NCBI RefSeq assembly: GCF_000298215.1
Contig: NZ_BAHD01000022.1
Location: 24,375 to 88,374 of the forward strand
Direction of reading: 5' to 3'
Length of the DNA: 64,000 nucleotides
DNA from: Kineosphaera limosa NBRC 100340
GTDB taxonomy: Bacteria; Actinomycetota; Actinomycetes; Actinomycetales; Dermatophilaceae
The translations under genes were made by a program, and so were the position numbers. Shown one piece after another: positions 50,761 through 60,310 of the stretch (the stretch's first letter is position 1; every line of letters begins with the position of its first letter). The notes under the pieces were generated by a model that was given only the letters and a program-made list of their open reading frames with translations, had not been told where the DNA came from and did no database searches.

Positions 50761-51728
50761 TGACCGACGAGCGCAGCGGGGCAACGACCTCCGACACCAC
50801 GACCTCCGACACCACGGCCCGAGCCGAGGGCGACGCCGCTGGGCCGCCGCTACCCGGCTACGTGCACGTGTACTCGGGCAAGGTGCGTGACCTGTACGCG
50901 CCCGTGGACCCGGTCACCGGCGAGACCGACCAGACCCGGCTGCTGCTCGTGGCCTCGGACCGAGTCTCGGCGTACGACTGGGTGCTCGACAGCCTGATTC
51001 CCGACAAGGGCGCGATCCTCACGCAGTTGTCGCTGTGGTGGTTCGAGCGGTTGGCCGACCTGGTGCCCAACCACGTGGTCTCGACCGACGTGCCGGCGCA
51101 GGTGGCGGGTCGCGCGGTGCTGGTGCGGCGGCTGCAGATGGTGCCGGTCGAGGCGATCGGTCGGGCGTATCTGACCGGCAGCGGACTCGTGGAGTACCGC
51201 GAGCGCGGCTCCGTCTGCGGCGTGTCACTGCCGCAGGGGTTGACCGAGGCCAGTCGGCTGCCAGAGCCGATCTTCACGCCGACGACCAAGGCCCCCATCG
51301 GCAGCCACGACGAGGCGATCACCTACGAGGAGGTCGTGGCGCAGGTCGGTGCGGCGACCGCGGCGCAATTGCGCCGGCTGACGACGGCGATCCTCGCGCG
51401 GGGCAACGAGATCGCGGCGCAGCGGGGCGTGCTCATCGCGGACACGAAGGTGGAGTTCGGCATCGAGCCCGACGGATCCCTGGTGCTCGCCGACGAGGTG
51501 CTCACGCCCGACTCCAGCCGGTTCTGGCCCGCGTCGGAGTGGGTGCCGGGGCGCCCGCAGCGCTCGTACGACAAGCAGTTCGTGCGCGACTGGCTGACCA
51601 GCGCCGAATCCGGCTGGGACCGCCACGGCGAGCAGCCGCCGCCCGCCCTGCCTAGCAGCGTCGTCGAGCAGACCCGCGCCACGTACGTCGCCGCCTACGA
51701 GTCGATCACCGGCCGGCGCTTCGAGTAG
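50760..51728 (+). CDS. purC: Phosphoribosylaminoimidazole-succinocarboxamide synthase
   Basis: A 322-residue SAICAR synthetase that adds aspartate to CAIR with ATP. Motifs: HVYSGKVRDLY (about 36-46; ATP site), LLVASDRVSAYDWVL, PDKGAILTQLSLWWF, VRRLQMVPVEAIGRAYLTGSGLVEY, and LADEVLTPDSSRFWPASEW. It carries a 30-residue acidic N-terminal extension. It overlaps purD by 1 nt and is followed 10 nt later by a spermidine-synthase-like gene. Confidence 0.96.
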   Translation: MTDERSGATTSDTTTSDTTARAEGDAAGPPLPGYVHVYSGKVRDLYAPVDPVTGETDQTRLLLVASDRVSAYDWVLDSLIPDKGAILTQLSLWWFERLADLVPNHVVSTDVPAQVAGRAVLVRRLQMVPVEAIGRAYLTGSGLVEYRERGSVCGVSLPQGLTEASRLPEPIFTPTTKAPIGSHDEAITYEEVVAQVGAATAAQLRRLTTAILARGNEIAAQRGVLIADTKVEFGIEPDGSLVLADEVLTPDSSRFWPASEWVPGRPQRSYDKQFVRDWLTSAESGWDRHGEQPPPALPSSVVEQTRATYVAAYESITGRRFE

Positions 51729-51738
51729 CGGCTCGCCG

Positions 51739-52590
51739 GTGGCACGCGCAGGGTCGAGGCGCTCCGGTGGCCCGCCGCAGGCCCGGATTCGGTTCGAGGT
51801 CGACGAACGCGGCGGGGTCACCGTGCACCTCGACGGGCATCCGCAGTCCTACGTCGACCTCGCCGATCCCGAACTGTTGGCGTTCGAGTACGTCCAGCAC
51901 CTGGCGGCGTGCCTCGACGTACTGGAACCCGGCGCCCCGCAGCGACTCGCGGTCACTCACGTCGGCGGGGCCGCGCTGACCCTGCCCCGCTACGTCGAAC
52001 AGACCCGCCCACGGTCGCCCCAGATCGTGCTGGAGCCCGACGCCGATCTCACCGCCGCGGTGCGCGAGCGGCTGCCGCTGCCGCGGGGCCACCGCATCCG
52101 GGTGCGTCCGCAGGCCGGCCGGGCAGGATTGGCCGAGCTGGCCGACGGCAGCGCCGACGCCGTGGTGCTCGATGCCTTCGCCGCCGGCCGCGTACCGGCA
52201 GATCTGACGACGCAGGAGGCGCTCGCGCAGTGCGCCCGGATCCTGCACCCCACCGGGGTGTGGTTGGCGAACCTGCCCGACGAGCCCGGCCGCCGCTACG
52301 TCGCACGGGTCGCCGCGGCGGCGCAGCACGCGGGACTGAGCCGACAGCTGTACGTCGCCACGCTCGACGTGCACAAGGGCCGACGCTTCGGCAACACCGT
52401 GCTCGTCGCCTCCGCTGCACCCCTGCCGTTGGCGGCGCTGCAGCGAGCCTTGGCCCGCAGCCCGTTTCCCACCGGGGTCGCCGACGAGGCGCAGAGCGCG
52501 CGCCACCGGCTCGGTGCCCGCCCGGCGACCGACGCCGACCCAGCGGGCTCGCCCGCGCCGCCGGACCCGGGCCGCTGGCGAGCCCGCTGA
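51739..52590 (+). CDS. Spermidine-synthase-like protein
   Basis: 283 residues. It has the two-domain form of SpeE-like proteins: an N-terminal beta region (VTVHLDGHPQSYVDLADPELLAFEYVQHL), a Rossmann-like part with AVTHVGGAALTLPRYVE, an acidic strand end IVLEPD, and ADAVVLDAFAAGRVPADLTTQEALAQCARILHPTGVW (residues about 137-173). In true spermidine synthases the motif is GGGDG, with Asp gatekeepers; here GGAALTLPR deviates, so a polyamine product is doubtful. Relatives in actinobacteria are annotated as spermidine synthase without proof. The tail is Pro/Ala-rich. The GTG start sits 10 nt after purC. Confidence 0.78.
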   Translation: MARAGSRRSGGPPQARIRFEVDERGGVTVHLDGHPQSYVDLADPELLAFEYVQHLAACLDVLEPGAPQRLAVTHVGGAALTLPRYVEQTRPRSPQIVLEPDADLTAAVRERLPLPRGHRIRVRPQAGRAGLAELADGSADAVVLDAFAAGRVPADLTTQEALAQCARILHPTGVWLANLPDEPGRRYVARVAAAAQHAGLSRQLYVATLDVHKGRRFGNTVLVASAAPLPLAALQRALARSPFPTGVADEAQSARHRLGARPATDADPAGSPAPPDPGRWRAR

Positions 52591-52706
52591 CATCGGTAGC
52601 AGATTCGCTCAGCTGGCACTTCGGTAGCGGCCGTAGCATCCGGGGCGTTTCACGCCGGCATTCGGCTGGCCCTGCGCCACCTGACGACTCCCACAAAGGA
52701 GATTCC

Positions 52707-54245
52707 ATGTCCACCCCGAACGGGTCCGCCGCGGCCGAGTTCGACTCCCGTCAGGATCGCGGCTTTCTCGGCCACCCCGGCGGCCTGTCGACGCTGTTCT
52801 TCGTCGAACTGTGGGAGCGGTTCTCCTACTACGGCATGCGTGCGATCCTCGTCTACTACCTGTACGACGGGGTCGCCAACGGCGGCCTGGGTCTTGAGCA
52901 GGAGACCGCGCAGTCGGTCGTCGCGGTCTACGGCGCGAGCGTCTACCTGCTCTCGATCGTCGGGGGCCTGGCGGCGGACCGGATCGTCGGGGCCCGACTG
53001 TCGGTGCTCTACGGCGGCATCGTCATCATGGCCGGGCACATCAGCCTGGCCATCCCCGGAGCCGCGTTCAGCTGGATAGGCATCGCGCTCGTCGCGCTCG
53101 GCACCGGTCTGCTCAAGCCGAACATCTCGGCCATGGTCGGCAGCCTCTACGACGTCGACGACCCCCGGCGCGACGGCGGCTTCCAGATCTTCTACATGTC
53201 GATCAACATCGGCGCCTTCTTCGCGCCGTTCGTCGTCGCCTTCCTGCGGGAGCGCTGGGGATACCACGCCGGCTTCTCGGCCGCGGCGGTCGGCATGGGT
53301 TTGGCTCTCGTGTTGTTCGTGCTCGGGCGGGCCCGGCTGCGCGGCGCCGGCGACGACGTGCCGAATCCGCTGGCTCCGCAGGAGCGCACGCGGCTGATTC
53401 TCGGCTCGATCGCCGGGATCGCCGCCTTCGTCGTCGTGCTTCTGCTGGCGATGACGTGGAACACCGGCCCGGTGACCGCGGCCATCGACGCGATCTCCAT
53501 CGTCTGCATCATCACGCCGCTCATCTACTTCATCGTGATGTTCCGCAGCCCGAAGGTCACCGAAGTCGAGCGCTCGCACCTGGCGGCCTACGTGCCGTTG
53601 TGGGTCGGGGCGGCGATGTTCTTCATGATCTTCGAGCAGGCGGCCGGCAAGATGGCGACCTTCGCGGAGCAGAACACCGACTTGGGCGGCTGGGTCTCCC
53701 CGGAGTGGTACCAGGCGATCAACCCGATCACGATCGTCGTGCTCGCGCCGCTGTTCGGCTGGCTGTGGACCAAACGCGCGGGGAGGTTTCCCTCCACGCC
53801 GCTGAAGTTCGCGGCGGCGGTGCTCATCATCGGCCTTTCGGCGCTGATGATGGCGGCGGCGTTCGCCGTGTACTCCGTCGAGGGCGGCGCCAACCGGGCC
53901 CCGTTCTGGGTACTCGGGACCGTCTTCGTCGTGCAGACCGTCGCCGAACTGTGCCTGTCCCCAGTCGGTCTGGCCGCCACGACGCTGCTGGCACCCCGGG
54001 CCTTCGCCAGTCAGGCGCTCGCTCTGTGGTTCTTGGCGTCCTCGGCGGGGCAGGCGGTCGGCGCCCAGAGCATCAAGGCGATGGCCGGACTGCCCGACAG
54101 CACGTTCTACCTGGTGGTCGGCGGGATCACGATCGTCATCTCCGGCGTCCTCTTCGCGCTCGTCCCGTGGACCCGGGGCAAGATGCAGGACGTGGAGGAC
54201 CGCAAACTCGCCGGGGCGCAGCGCGAGGCCGCGGAGCGCCACTGA
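52707..54245 (+). CDS. POT-family proton-dependent peptide transporter
   Basis: 512 residues with about 14 membrane helices. The family signature is ELWERFSYYGMRAILVYYLY (about 32-51), including the ExxER motif with proton-coupling Glu. Next comes GTGLLKPNISAMVGSLYDVDDPRRDGGFQIFYMSINIGAFFAPFVV (about 131-175). In the C-terminal half FFMIFEQAAGKMATFAEQNT is the substrate-contact helix. It imports di- and tripeptides with protons. The start ATG 52707 has AAAGGAG upstream. It converges on the BCCT gene. Confidence 0.93.
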   Translation: MSTPNGSAAAEFDSRQDRGFLGHPGGLSTLFFVELWERFSYYGMRAILVYYLYDGVANGGLGLEQETAQSVVAVYGASVYLLSIVGGLAADRIVGARLSVLYGGIVIMAGHISLAIPGAAFSWIGIALVALGTGLLKPNISAMVGSLYDVDDPRRDGGFQIFYMSINIGAFFAPFVVAFLRERWGYHAGFSAAAVGMGLALVLFVLGRARLRGAGDDVPNPLAPQERTRLILGSIAGIAAFVVVLLLAMTWNTGPVTAAIDAISIVCIITPLIYFIVMFRSPKVTEVERSHLAAYVPLWVGAAMFFMIFEQAAGKMATFAEQNTDLGGWVSPEWYQAINPITIVVLAPLFGWLWTKRAGRFPSTPLKFAAAVLIIGLSALMMAAAFAVYSVEGGANRAPFWVLGTVFVVQTVAELCLSPVGLAATTLLAPRAFASQALALWFLASSAGQAVGAQSIKAMAGLPDSTFYLVVGGITIVISGVLFALVPWTRGKMQDVEDRKLAGAQREAAERH

Positions 54246-54279
54246 CCGGCCAGTCTGACGGTGTCGCCGTGGGCCCGCC

Positions 54280-56103
54280 TCAGTCGGCTCGTGGCTGCGA
54301 GGCGTCCCGGCCCTTCGCGGTCGAGGCGTCGCCGTCGGGCAGTGACGCGCCCTGAATCCCGGCGGTCACGCCCCCGGCGGGGACCTCGCCGAGCGGGTCC
54401 GCGCCGTTCGGCGAGGTGTAGCGGGTCGGCTCGGTGCAGTCCGGGTCGTCGTAGTAGCCGACCTCCTCGTGCCAGTCGCCGTCGACGCCGTCGCCCCGCC
54501 GCCGCACGTACTCCTCCGGAGGCAGCGTGCGGCGCCACCGTCGGGCCGGCAGCGGCTCGAGCTCGCCGGCGTCTTCCTTCAGCCCGCGCCACAGGCTGTA
54601 CATGAGGAAGTAGCCGAGCGCGAAGAACGGTAGCCCGATGACCGTGATGACCTCTTGCAACGCCCGCAGGCCGTCGTCGGCGGTCGTGACGATGAGCGCG
54701 ATGGTGATGAGGCCGACCCCGAGGCCGAAGAAGACCCGTTGGACGACCGGACCTTCTTCCTCATATCCCTTGGCCATCATGTCCATGACCAGCGCCGCGG
54801 AGTCCATCGAGGTGATGAAGAAGACGCCCACGAGGGCGATCGCGACGGCCGAGGTGAAGGTCGCCAGCGGGAATCCCTCGAGAAAGATGAACAGCGCTCC
54901 CGGTATATCGCCTTGCCCCACGACCTCCTCGACGAGGCCGCCCGGACCGTTGAGCTCACGGTCGAACGTCGCCATGCCGAAGATGCCGTACCAGATGACG
55001 CTGAACAGCGTCGGCAGCCCGAGCACGCCGAACACGAATTGGCGGATGGTGCGGCCGCGGCTGATGCTCGCGATGAAGATTCCGACGAACGGCGACCACG
55101 TGATCGTCCAGGCCCAGTAGAACGCGGTCCAATAGTTCTGCCAGCCGGTGTTGTCGAACGTGTCGTTCCACAACATGAGTTCGGGCAGCATCGCCGCATA
55201 CGTGCCGACGCTTTCCACCGTGCCCTTGAGCAGCAGCAGCGTGGGCCCCGTGAACAGCACGAAGACCAGCAAGAGCACCGCGGTGATGATGTTGAAATTC
55301 GACAGCCGCTTGATGCCGCGCTCGATGCCCAGGGCGGCCGAAACGCTCGCGATGACCGAGACGACGCTGATGATGACGATCTGCATGCCGACCGTGTTGG
55401 GCACCCCGAAGAGCCGCTCGAGACCACTGTTGATCTGCAACGTGCCCAGGCCGATGGAGGTCGCGATGCCGAGCATCGTGCCGACGATGGCCAGGATGTC
55501 GATGAGCGCGCCGATCGGGCCGTGGATGCGGTTACCCAGCAGCGGCTGGAACAGCGAGCTGACGCGCGGCGGCAGGTTGCGCCGGTAGATGAAGTAGGCG
55601 AAGGCCAGGGCGGGCAACGCGAAGATCGTCCACGTGTGCAGACCGAAGTGATAAAGCGTGAAGGCCATCGCCTCGCGGGCGGCCTGAATGCTCTCGGGCG
55701 CCACTCCCATGGCCTCCCGCGGTGGTTGCGCGAAGTGGTACGTGGGCTCGGCCACGGCCCAGAACAGCAGGATCGTGCCGATGCCCGCGGCGAAGAGCAT
55801 CGCGAACCAGGACAGCGTCGAATGATCCGGGCCCTCGTCGTTGGGGCTCAGGCGCACCCGGCCGAAGCGGCCGAGCGCGATGACGATGAGGAAGAGGAGG
55901 AAGATCGTGACGCCGGAGATGTAGAACCAGCCGAGGTTGGTCAAGATCCACTCGCTGGCGACGCTGAAGGTGCTGTTCACCCGACTGGTGAACACGATCG
56001 TCACGACGCTGAAAGCGATCGCGATGAAGGCTGCGCCAAAGAAGCGTGTGGGATTTGTGCGTAATCCCAGGCGGTCGTGGGCGTTCTGCAGTAGCTGTCG
56101 CAT
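54280..56103 (-). CDS. BCCT-family transporter (betaine/choline/carnitine type)
   Basis: A 607-residue, 12-helix transporter. Substrate-cage motifs: AAGIGTILLFWAVAEPTYHF (about 109-128) with the conserved glycine stretch, and WTAFYWAWTITWSPFVGIFIASISRGRTIRQF (about 321-352), where the aromatic W-x-x-W and the SPFVG..ISRGRT match BetP. The C-terminal 100 residues are cytoplasmic and rich in charge (like the osmosensor tail of BetP but different in sequence). It imports quaternary ammonium or related solutes with Na+ or H+. It lies 1 nt behind a cytoplasmic molybdoenzyme gene, suggesting its cargo is that enzyme's substrate. Confidence 0.92.
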   Translation of the reverse strand: MRQLLQNAHDRLGLRTNPTRFFGAAFIAIAFSVVTIVFTSRVNSTFSVASEWILTNLGWFYISGVTIFLLFLIVIALGRFGRVRLSPNDEGPDHSTLSWFAMLFAAGIGTILLFWAVAEPTYHFAQPPREAMGVAPESIQAAREAMAFTLYHFGLHTWTIFALPALAFAYFIYRRNLPPRVSSLFQPLLGNRIHGPIGALIDILAIVGTMLGIATSIGLGTLQINSGLERLFGVPNTVGMQIVIISVVSVIASVSAALGIERGIKRLSNFNIITAVLLLVFVLFTGPTLLLLKGTVESVGTYAAMLPELMLWNDTFDNTGWQNYWTAFYWAWTITWSPFVGIFIASISRGRTIRQFVFGVLGLPTLFSVIWYGIFGMATFDRELNGPGGLVEEVVGQGDIPGALFIFLEGFPLATFTSAVAIALVGVFFITSMDSAALVMDMMAKGYEEEGPVVQRVFFGLGVGLITIALIVTTADDGLRALQEVITVIGLPFFALGYFLMYSLWRGLKEDAGELEPLPARRWRRTLPPEEYVRRRGDGVDGDWHEEVGYYDDPDCTEPTRYTSPNGADPLGEVPAGGVTAGIQGASLPDGDASTAKGRDASQPRAD

Positions 56104-56104
56104 G

Positions 56105-58702
56105 TCATTGCCTGTCGTCGGACGCGGACGGTGCTTCGCAGGATTGTCTGCAATACGACGAAACTAGCGAGATCTTGTGCGCCTGGCGAGCGACACCTTC
56201 GATATGGGTGGCATTCGCGATCGCTGTGGGTGGTTCGAAGGCCAGCACCGGCGGCAGCGGACCCTGCCACCGGCTCACCTGCACGAGCACGTGCGCACCC
56301 GTGCACCCCTGCGCCAGGGCCGAGGTGCCGCGGTCGGCGGTCAGCACGTTGGGGTTGCCGTGCACGCACGCGCCCTCCGGCAGGCCGTGCTCGCCGGCCT
56401 GCGGGCCGTGCCGCGCGGGGTCGTACGGGTCGTACCAGGCGCCGGTCGACAACTGCACGACGCCGGGTCGCAGCTCCTGGCTCAGCACCACGCCGGCCAA
56501 GCACGCCCCGCGATCGTTGCTGACGAGCACGACATCTCCGTCAGCGACGCCCCGGGCCGCCGCGTCGGCGGGGTGCAGCCGGATCGGCTCGCGCCCGGCG
56601 ACCTTGCTGGCCTGCGAGGTGGCGCCCTGGTCGAGCTGGCTGTGCAGCCGCGTGCGCGGCTGGTTGGCCAGCAAGTGCAGCGGATAGCGCCCCGCGCGCG
56701 GCCCGCCGAGCCACTCCTGCGGCTCCAGCCAGGTGGGCTGCGGCGGGCAGTCTGCGTAGCCGAAGCCCTTGATCGCGTCGCTGAACAGCTCGATGCGCCG
56801 CGACGGCGTGGGCAGCGGCGCGCCGGCCGGGTCCGTGCGGAAGGCCTCGAGCAGGGTCAGCGGGCCCTGGCGCGGCAGATCGACGTGGCCCGCCGCCCAG
56901 AAGCCCGCGAAGCCCGGCAGCACCTGGTCCAGGTCCGCCGCGGTCACCGGACCAGGGGGCAGCGTGCGCCCGGCCGTGAGGTCGGCGCGCCACGTCTCGT
57001 AGAGGTGCTCGATCCAGGCGGCGGCGTCGCGGCCCTGGGTGAAGCGCTGCGCCACGCCGAGGCGGCGCGCCAGCCCGGTGAGGCTGTCGTAGTCGTCGCG
57101 GGCCTGCCCGTGCCGCGGCACGACCGTCCGCATGGCCGACAGCCGAGCGCCGGCCCGGGTGCCGGAGAGGTCGTCACGCTCCAGCGCGGTGGTGGCGGCC
57201 AGCACGATGTCGGCGTGCCGGGCCATCGGCGTCCAGTACGGGTCGGCGACGACGAGAGTGTCCAGGCGCCCCAGGGCCCGGCGCAGCCGCAGCAGATCCT
57301 GATGATGGTGAAACGGGTTGCCGCCCGCCCAGTGCATGAGCCGGATCCGCGGGTAGCGCCGCGTGTGCCCGTTGTAGTCGTACTCCTGGCCCGGGTGCAG
57401 CAGCATGTCGCTGACCAGCGCGACCGGGATGAACTCGGCGACCGGGTTGGTGCCCTGCGGCAGCGACGGCAGCCGGCACACGGCCGGAGATAGGCCCGAT
57501 TTGTTCATCGAGCCGTAGCCGCTGCCGAAGCCGCCTCCGGGCAGTCCGATGTGCCCCAGGCAGGCCGCCAGCGCCAGGGCGGCCCACAGCGGCTGCTCGC
57601 CGTGCTGGATGCGTTGCAGTGACCAGCCGACGGTCACCAGCGTGCGCCGGGCCGCGGCCAGCAGGCGAGCGCACTCGAGCACGACCAACGGATCGATGCC
57701 GCAGATCTGTGCCGCCCAGGCCGCCGTCTTGGGTTGCCCGTCGATCTCACCGCGGACGGCAGCGAGCAACTCCGGCCCGCCCACGCACCAGCGCGCGAGA
57801 AAGCCGTGATCCACCGCGCCCAAGGCGTCCAGCTCCCCGATGAGCGCGAGCAGGAACGCCGCGTCGGTGCCGGGGCGGATGGAGATCCACCCGGCCTCCG
57901 CCGCACCGTCGCCTCGGCCGGCGGGGTCCGCGAGCTGCTGCGTGGCGGCGCGCAGCCACGGGGCGTCGGCGGGTGCGGCGTCGCGCAGGTCGTCGCGCAG
58001 CGGGCTCACGGAGACGATCCGCACTCCGCGGCGGCGCGCCTGGTCGACCGCGGCGGGCACCGGATGGTCGGCGGTGCCGCCGCTGTCGGTGCCCGTGTTC
58101 TTCAGCGGGATTCCGCCGAAGCACAGCAGCACGTCGGTGTGCTCGGCGATGACGTCCCACGTCGTGGCGAACGCCGTGACGACGGACTCGGGTGCCACGA
58201 CGTGCGGCAGGAACACCTCGCTGCATCCGGTCGAGTAGGAGTTCACCGAGCGGGTGTAGCCACCGAGGCAGTTGAGAAAGCGGTGCAGCTGCGACTGCGC
58301 GTGGTGGAAGCGGCCGGCGCTGGCCCAGCCGTACGAGCCTCCGTAGATCGCGGCGTTGCCGTGCTCGCGGATCACCCGGGTGTACTCGGCGGCCAGCACG
58401 TCGAGCACCTCGTCCCAGCCGGGCTCGACGAAGTCGTCGCGGCCGCGACGGTCGGTCGGTCCGGGGCCGCGCTCCAGCCAGCCGCGGCGCACCGCCGGGC
58501 GCGCGACCCGGCTGCGGTGGCGCACCGACCCGGGGATATTGCCCAGCAGCGGGGAGGGGGCCTGGTCACCGGCCCACGGCGTGACTGCGGCGACCTCGCC
58601 GTCGCGCGCCAGGGCGGTGAACAATCCCCAGTGCGCCGCCGACGCGAGCGCCCCCGCGGACTCCTTCGGCGCGGCCTGCGCGGCATCCGTCATGCGCTTC
58701 AT
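56105..58702 (-). CDS. BisC/TorA-type molybdopterin oxidoreductase, cytoplasmic
   Basis: 865 residues. The protein has no Tat signal and no N-terminal CxxC iron-sulfur motif, as in biotin-sulfoxide and TMAO/DMSO reductases. Features: HWGLFTA at the start, then PGWDEVLDVLAAEYTRVIREHGNAAIYGGSYGWASAGRFHHAQSQLHRFLNCLGG. NSYSTGCSE (about 152-160) has the Ser that would bind Mo. Then follow GGIPLKNTGTDSGG, RLMHWAGGNPFHHHQDL, and the pterin-binding C-terminal part LLANQPRTRLHSQLDQGATSQ...GREPIRLHPADAAARGVADGDVV. It reduces an S- or N-oxide using bis-MGD. The start was taken at ATG 58702; other ATGs are 3 and 4 codons downstream. The BCCT gene follows in an apparent operon. Confidence 0.9.
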   Translation of the reverse strand: MKRMTDAAQAAPKESAGALASAAHWGLFTALARDGEVAAVTPWAGDQAPSPLLGNIPGSVRHRSRVARPAVRRGWLERGPGPTDRRGRDDFVEPGWDEVLDVLAAEYTRVIREHGNAAIYGGSYGWASAGRFHHAQSQLHRFLNCLGGYTRSVNSYSTGCSEVFLPHVVAPESVVTAFATTWDVIAEHTDVLLCFGGIPLKNTGTDSGGTADHPVPAAVDQARRRGVRIVSVSPLRDDLRDAAPADAPWLRAATQQLADPAGRGDGAAEAGWISIRPGTDAAFLLALIGELDALGAVDHGFLARWCVGGPELLAAVRGEIDGQPKTAAWAAQICGIDPLVVLECARLLAAARRTLVTVGWSLQRIQHGEQPLWAALALAACLGHIGLPGGGFGSGYGSMNKSGLSPAVCRLPSLPQGTNPVAEFIPVALVSDMLLHPGQEYDYNGHTRRYPRIRLMHWAGGNPFHHHQDLLRLRRALGRLDTLVVADPYWTPMARHADIVLAATTALERDDLSGTRAGARLSAMRTVVPRHGQARDDYDSLTGLARRLGVAQRFTQGRDAAAWIEHLYETWRADLTAGRTLPPGPVTAADLDQVLPGFAGFWAAGHVDLPRQGPLTLLEAFRTDPAGAPLPTPSRRIELFSDAIKGFGYADCPPQPTWLEPQEWLGGPRAGRYPLHLLANQPRTRLHSQLDQGATSQASKVAGREPIRLHPADAAARGVADGDVVLVSNDRGACLAGVVLSQELRPGVVQLSTGAWYDPYDPARHGPQAGEHGLPEGACVHGNPNVLTADRGTSALAQGCTGAHVLVQVSRWQGPLPPVLAFEPPTAIANATHIEGVARQAHKISLVSSYCRQSCEAPSASDDRQ

Positions 58703-58726
58703 CGTGGCATGCCGCTCGCTGTCCCC

Positions 58727-58732
58727 TAGCGT
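58727..58732 (+). promoter_or_regulatory. -10 box (TAGCGT), likely leaderless LLM oxidoreductase mRNA
   Basis: TAGCGT lies 6 nt before ATG 58739. Confidence 0.5.
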
Positions 58733-58738
58733 GGCGGA

Positions 58739-59611
58739 ATGCGCTTCGGTCTCTGCATCCTGCCTGAACACCGCTGGTCCGACGCGGCGCCGATGTGGCG
58801 CGCGGCCGAGGAGATGGGCTTCGACCACGCGTGGACCTACGACCACCTCGTGTGGGGTGGTCTGCGCGAATCGCCTTGGTACGGAACGACGCCCACGCTC
58901 ACCGCCGCCGCCCTCGTCACCGAGCGGATCCAGCTCGGCACGTTCGTCACCTCCCCGAACTACCGGCATCCGGTGACGCTGATGCGCGACCTGCTGGCGC
59001 TGGACGACATCAGCGGCGGGCGCGTCATCGTCGGTATCGGCTCCGGGGGAGAGCCCGACGCCACGATCCTCGGCACGCCGCCGCTGACCCCCCGGCAGAA
59101 GGTCGACCGGATGGCGGAGTTCACCGACCTGCTCGACCGCACGCTGACCAGCGACCACGTGGACTTCGACGGCGAGTGGTTCCAGGCGCGGGACGCGCGC
59201 TCGCTACCGGGCCCGGTGCCGCGCCCCGACGCCGCGCGGATGCCGTTCGTCATCGCCGCCAACGGTCCGCGCGCCATGCGCGTCGCGCTCGAGCACGGCC
59301 AGGGCTGGGTCACCATCGGCCGCGACGGTGCCACGGGAGAGACGTGGTGGCAGGGGCTCGCGCAGCTCTGCGCCCGCCTCGACGAGCTGGCGCAGGAGAC
59401 CGGCCGCGAGCAGCCTCTCGACCGTTACCTCAACCTCGACTACGACCGCTACAGCCTCACCAGCGTGGCCGCCTTCACCGACGCCGTCGGGCGCGCCGCC
59501 GACCTGGGGTTCACCGACGTCATCGCCCACTGGCCCCGCGCGGACTCCCCGTACGAGGGCCGCCGCGACACCCTGGAGGCCGTCGCCGCCCTCCTGCCCA
59601 CCCTCCGCTGA
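58739..59611 (+). CDS. LLM-class flavin-dependent oxidoreductase (F420 or FMN)
   Basis: A 290-residue luciferase-like monooxygenase fold. MRFGLCILPEHRW begins it. The barrel motifs are EEMGFDHAWTYDHLVWGGLRESPWYGTTPTLTAAALVTERIQLGTFVTSPNYRHPVTLMRDLLALDDISGGRVIVGIGSGGEPDATILG (about 24-111). Members of this group in actinobacteria often use F420 rather than FMN, but residues alone do not decide here. The substrate is unknown. The promoter arrangement suggests a leaderless mRNA. It is divergent from the molybdoenzyme gene and convergent with the response regulator. Confidence 0.88.
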   Translation: MRFGLCILPEHRWSDAAPMWRAAEEMGFDHAWTYDHLVWGGLRESPWYGTTPTLTAAALVTERIQLGTFVTSPNYRHPVTLMRDLLALDDISGGRVIVGIGSGGEPDATILGTPPLTPRQKVDRMAEFTDLLDRTLTSDHVDFDGEWFQARDARSLPGPVPRPDAARMPFVIAANGPRAMRVALEHGQGWVTIGRDGATGETWWQGLAQLCARLDELAQETGREQPLDRYLNLDYDRYSLTSVAAFTDAVGRAADLGFTDVIAHWPRADSPYEGRRDTLEAVAALLPTLR

Positions 59612-59644
59612 ACGCGCCGGGTCACCGCATGGCCGCAGGCGTCG

Positions 59645-60310
59645 TCAGAGGTCGGCGCCGTCTTGCACCAGAAGGGCGATCTGCACGCGGTTGGTGAGGT
59701 CGAGCTTGGCCAGGATGCTGGAGATGTGCGCCTTGACGGTCGGCACCCCGAGGTACAGCTCACGGGAGATGTCGGCGTTCGAGCCGCCCCGGGCGACGGC
59801 GCGGGCCACGTCGAGTTCGCGCTCGGTGAGCCGATCCAGTTGCGCTCGGGCGCGCGCGGCGCGGTCGTCGCCGGGGGTCGGCTCCTGGGAGACCTGCCGC
59901 ACCAGCAGCGCCGTCACCGAGGGGGAGAGCGCGTGCTCACCGGCGACGATCTCGTGCACGGCGGCGACGAGCCGGTCCGGCGGGGTGTCCTTGAGCACGA
60001 ACCCGCGGGCGCCGACCCGCAGGGCCTCCAGCACGTAGTCGTCGGCGTCGAACGTCGTCAGCACGAGCACCTTGGCGTCGGGATAGGCGGCCAGCAGCGC
60101 GCGGGTCGCACCCAGCCCGTCCAGGCGGGCCATCCGGATGTCCATGAGGACGACGTCGGGGCGGTGTCGGCCGTACAGCTCGACGACCTGGTCGCCGTCC
60201 TCGCCCTCCGCGACGACAGCCACGCCGTCGGGCCCGCCGAGCATCATCCGCAGGCCCGCCCGCACCAGCGGGTCGTCGTCGATGAGCACCACGCTCGGCC
60301 GCCCAGTCAT
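59645..60310 (-). CDS. NarL/FixJ-family response regulator
   Basis: 221 residues. The receiver domain is SVVLIDDDPLVRAGLRMMLGG (acidic pocket), with phospho-acceptor Asp in DVVLMDIRMARLDG (about 54-55), KVLVLTTFDADDYVLEALRVGARGFVLKDTPPDRL (Thr and Lys switch residues). The LuxR-type HTH at the C-terminus is DRLTERELDVARAVARGGSNADISRELYLGVPTVKAHISSILAKLDLTNRVQIALLVQ. It is coupled by ATGA overlap to the histidine kinase that phosphorylates it. The adjacent divergent ABC exporter is its probable target. Confidence 0.95.
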   Translation of the reverse strand: MTGRPSVVLIDDDPLVRAGLRMMLGGPDGVAVVAEGEDGDQVVELYGRHRPDVVLMDIRMARLDGLGATRALLAAYPDAKVLVLTTFDADDYVLEALRVGARGFVLKDTPPDRLVAAVHEIVAGEHALSPSVTALLVRQVSQEPTPGDDRAARARAQLDRLTERELDVARAVARGGSNADISRELYLGVPTVKAHISSILAKLDLTNRVQIALLVQDGADL

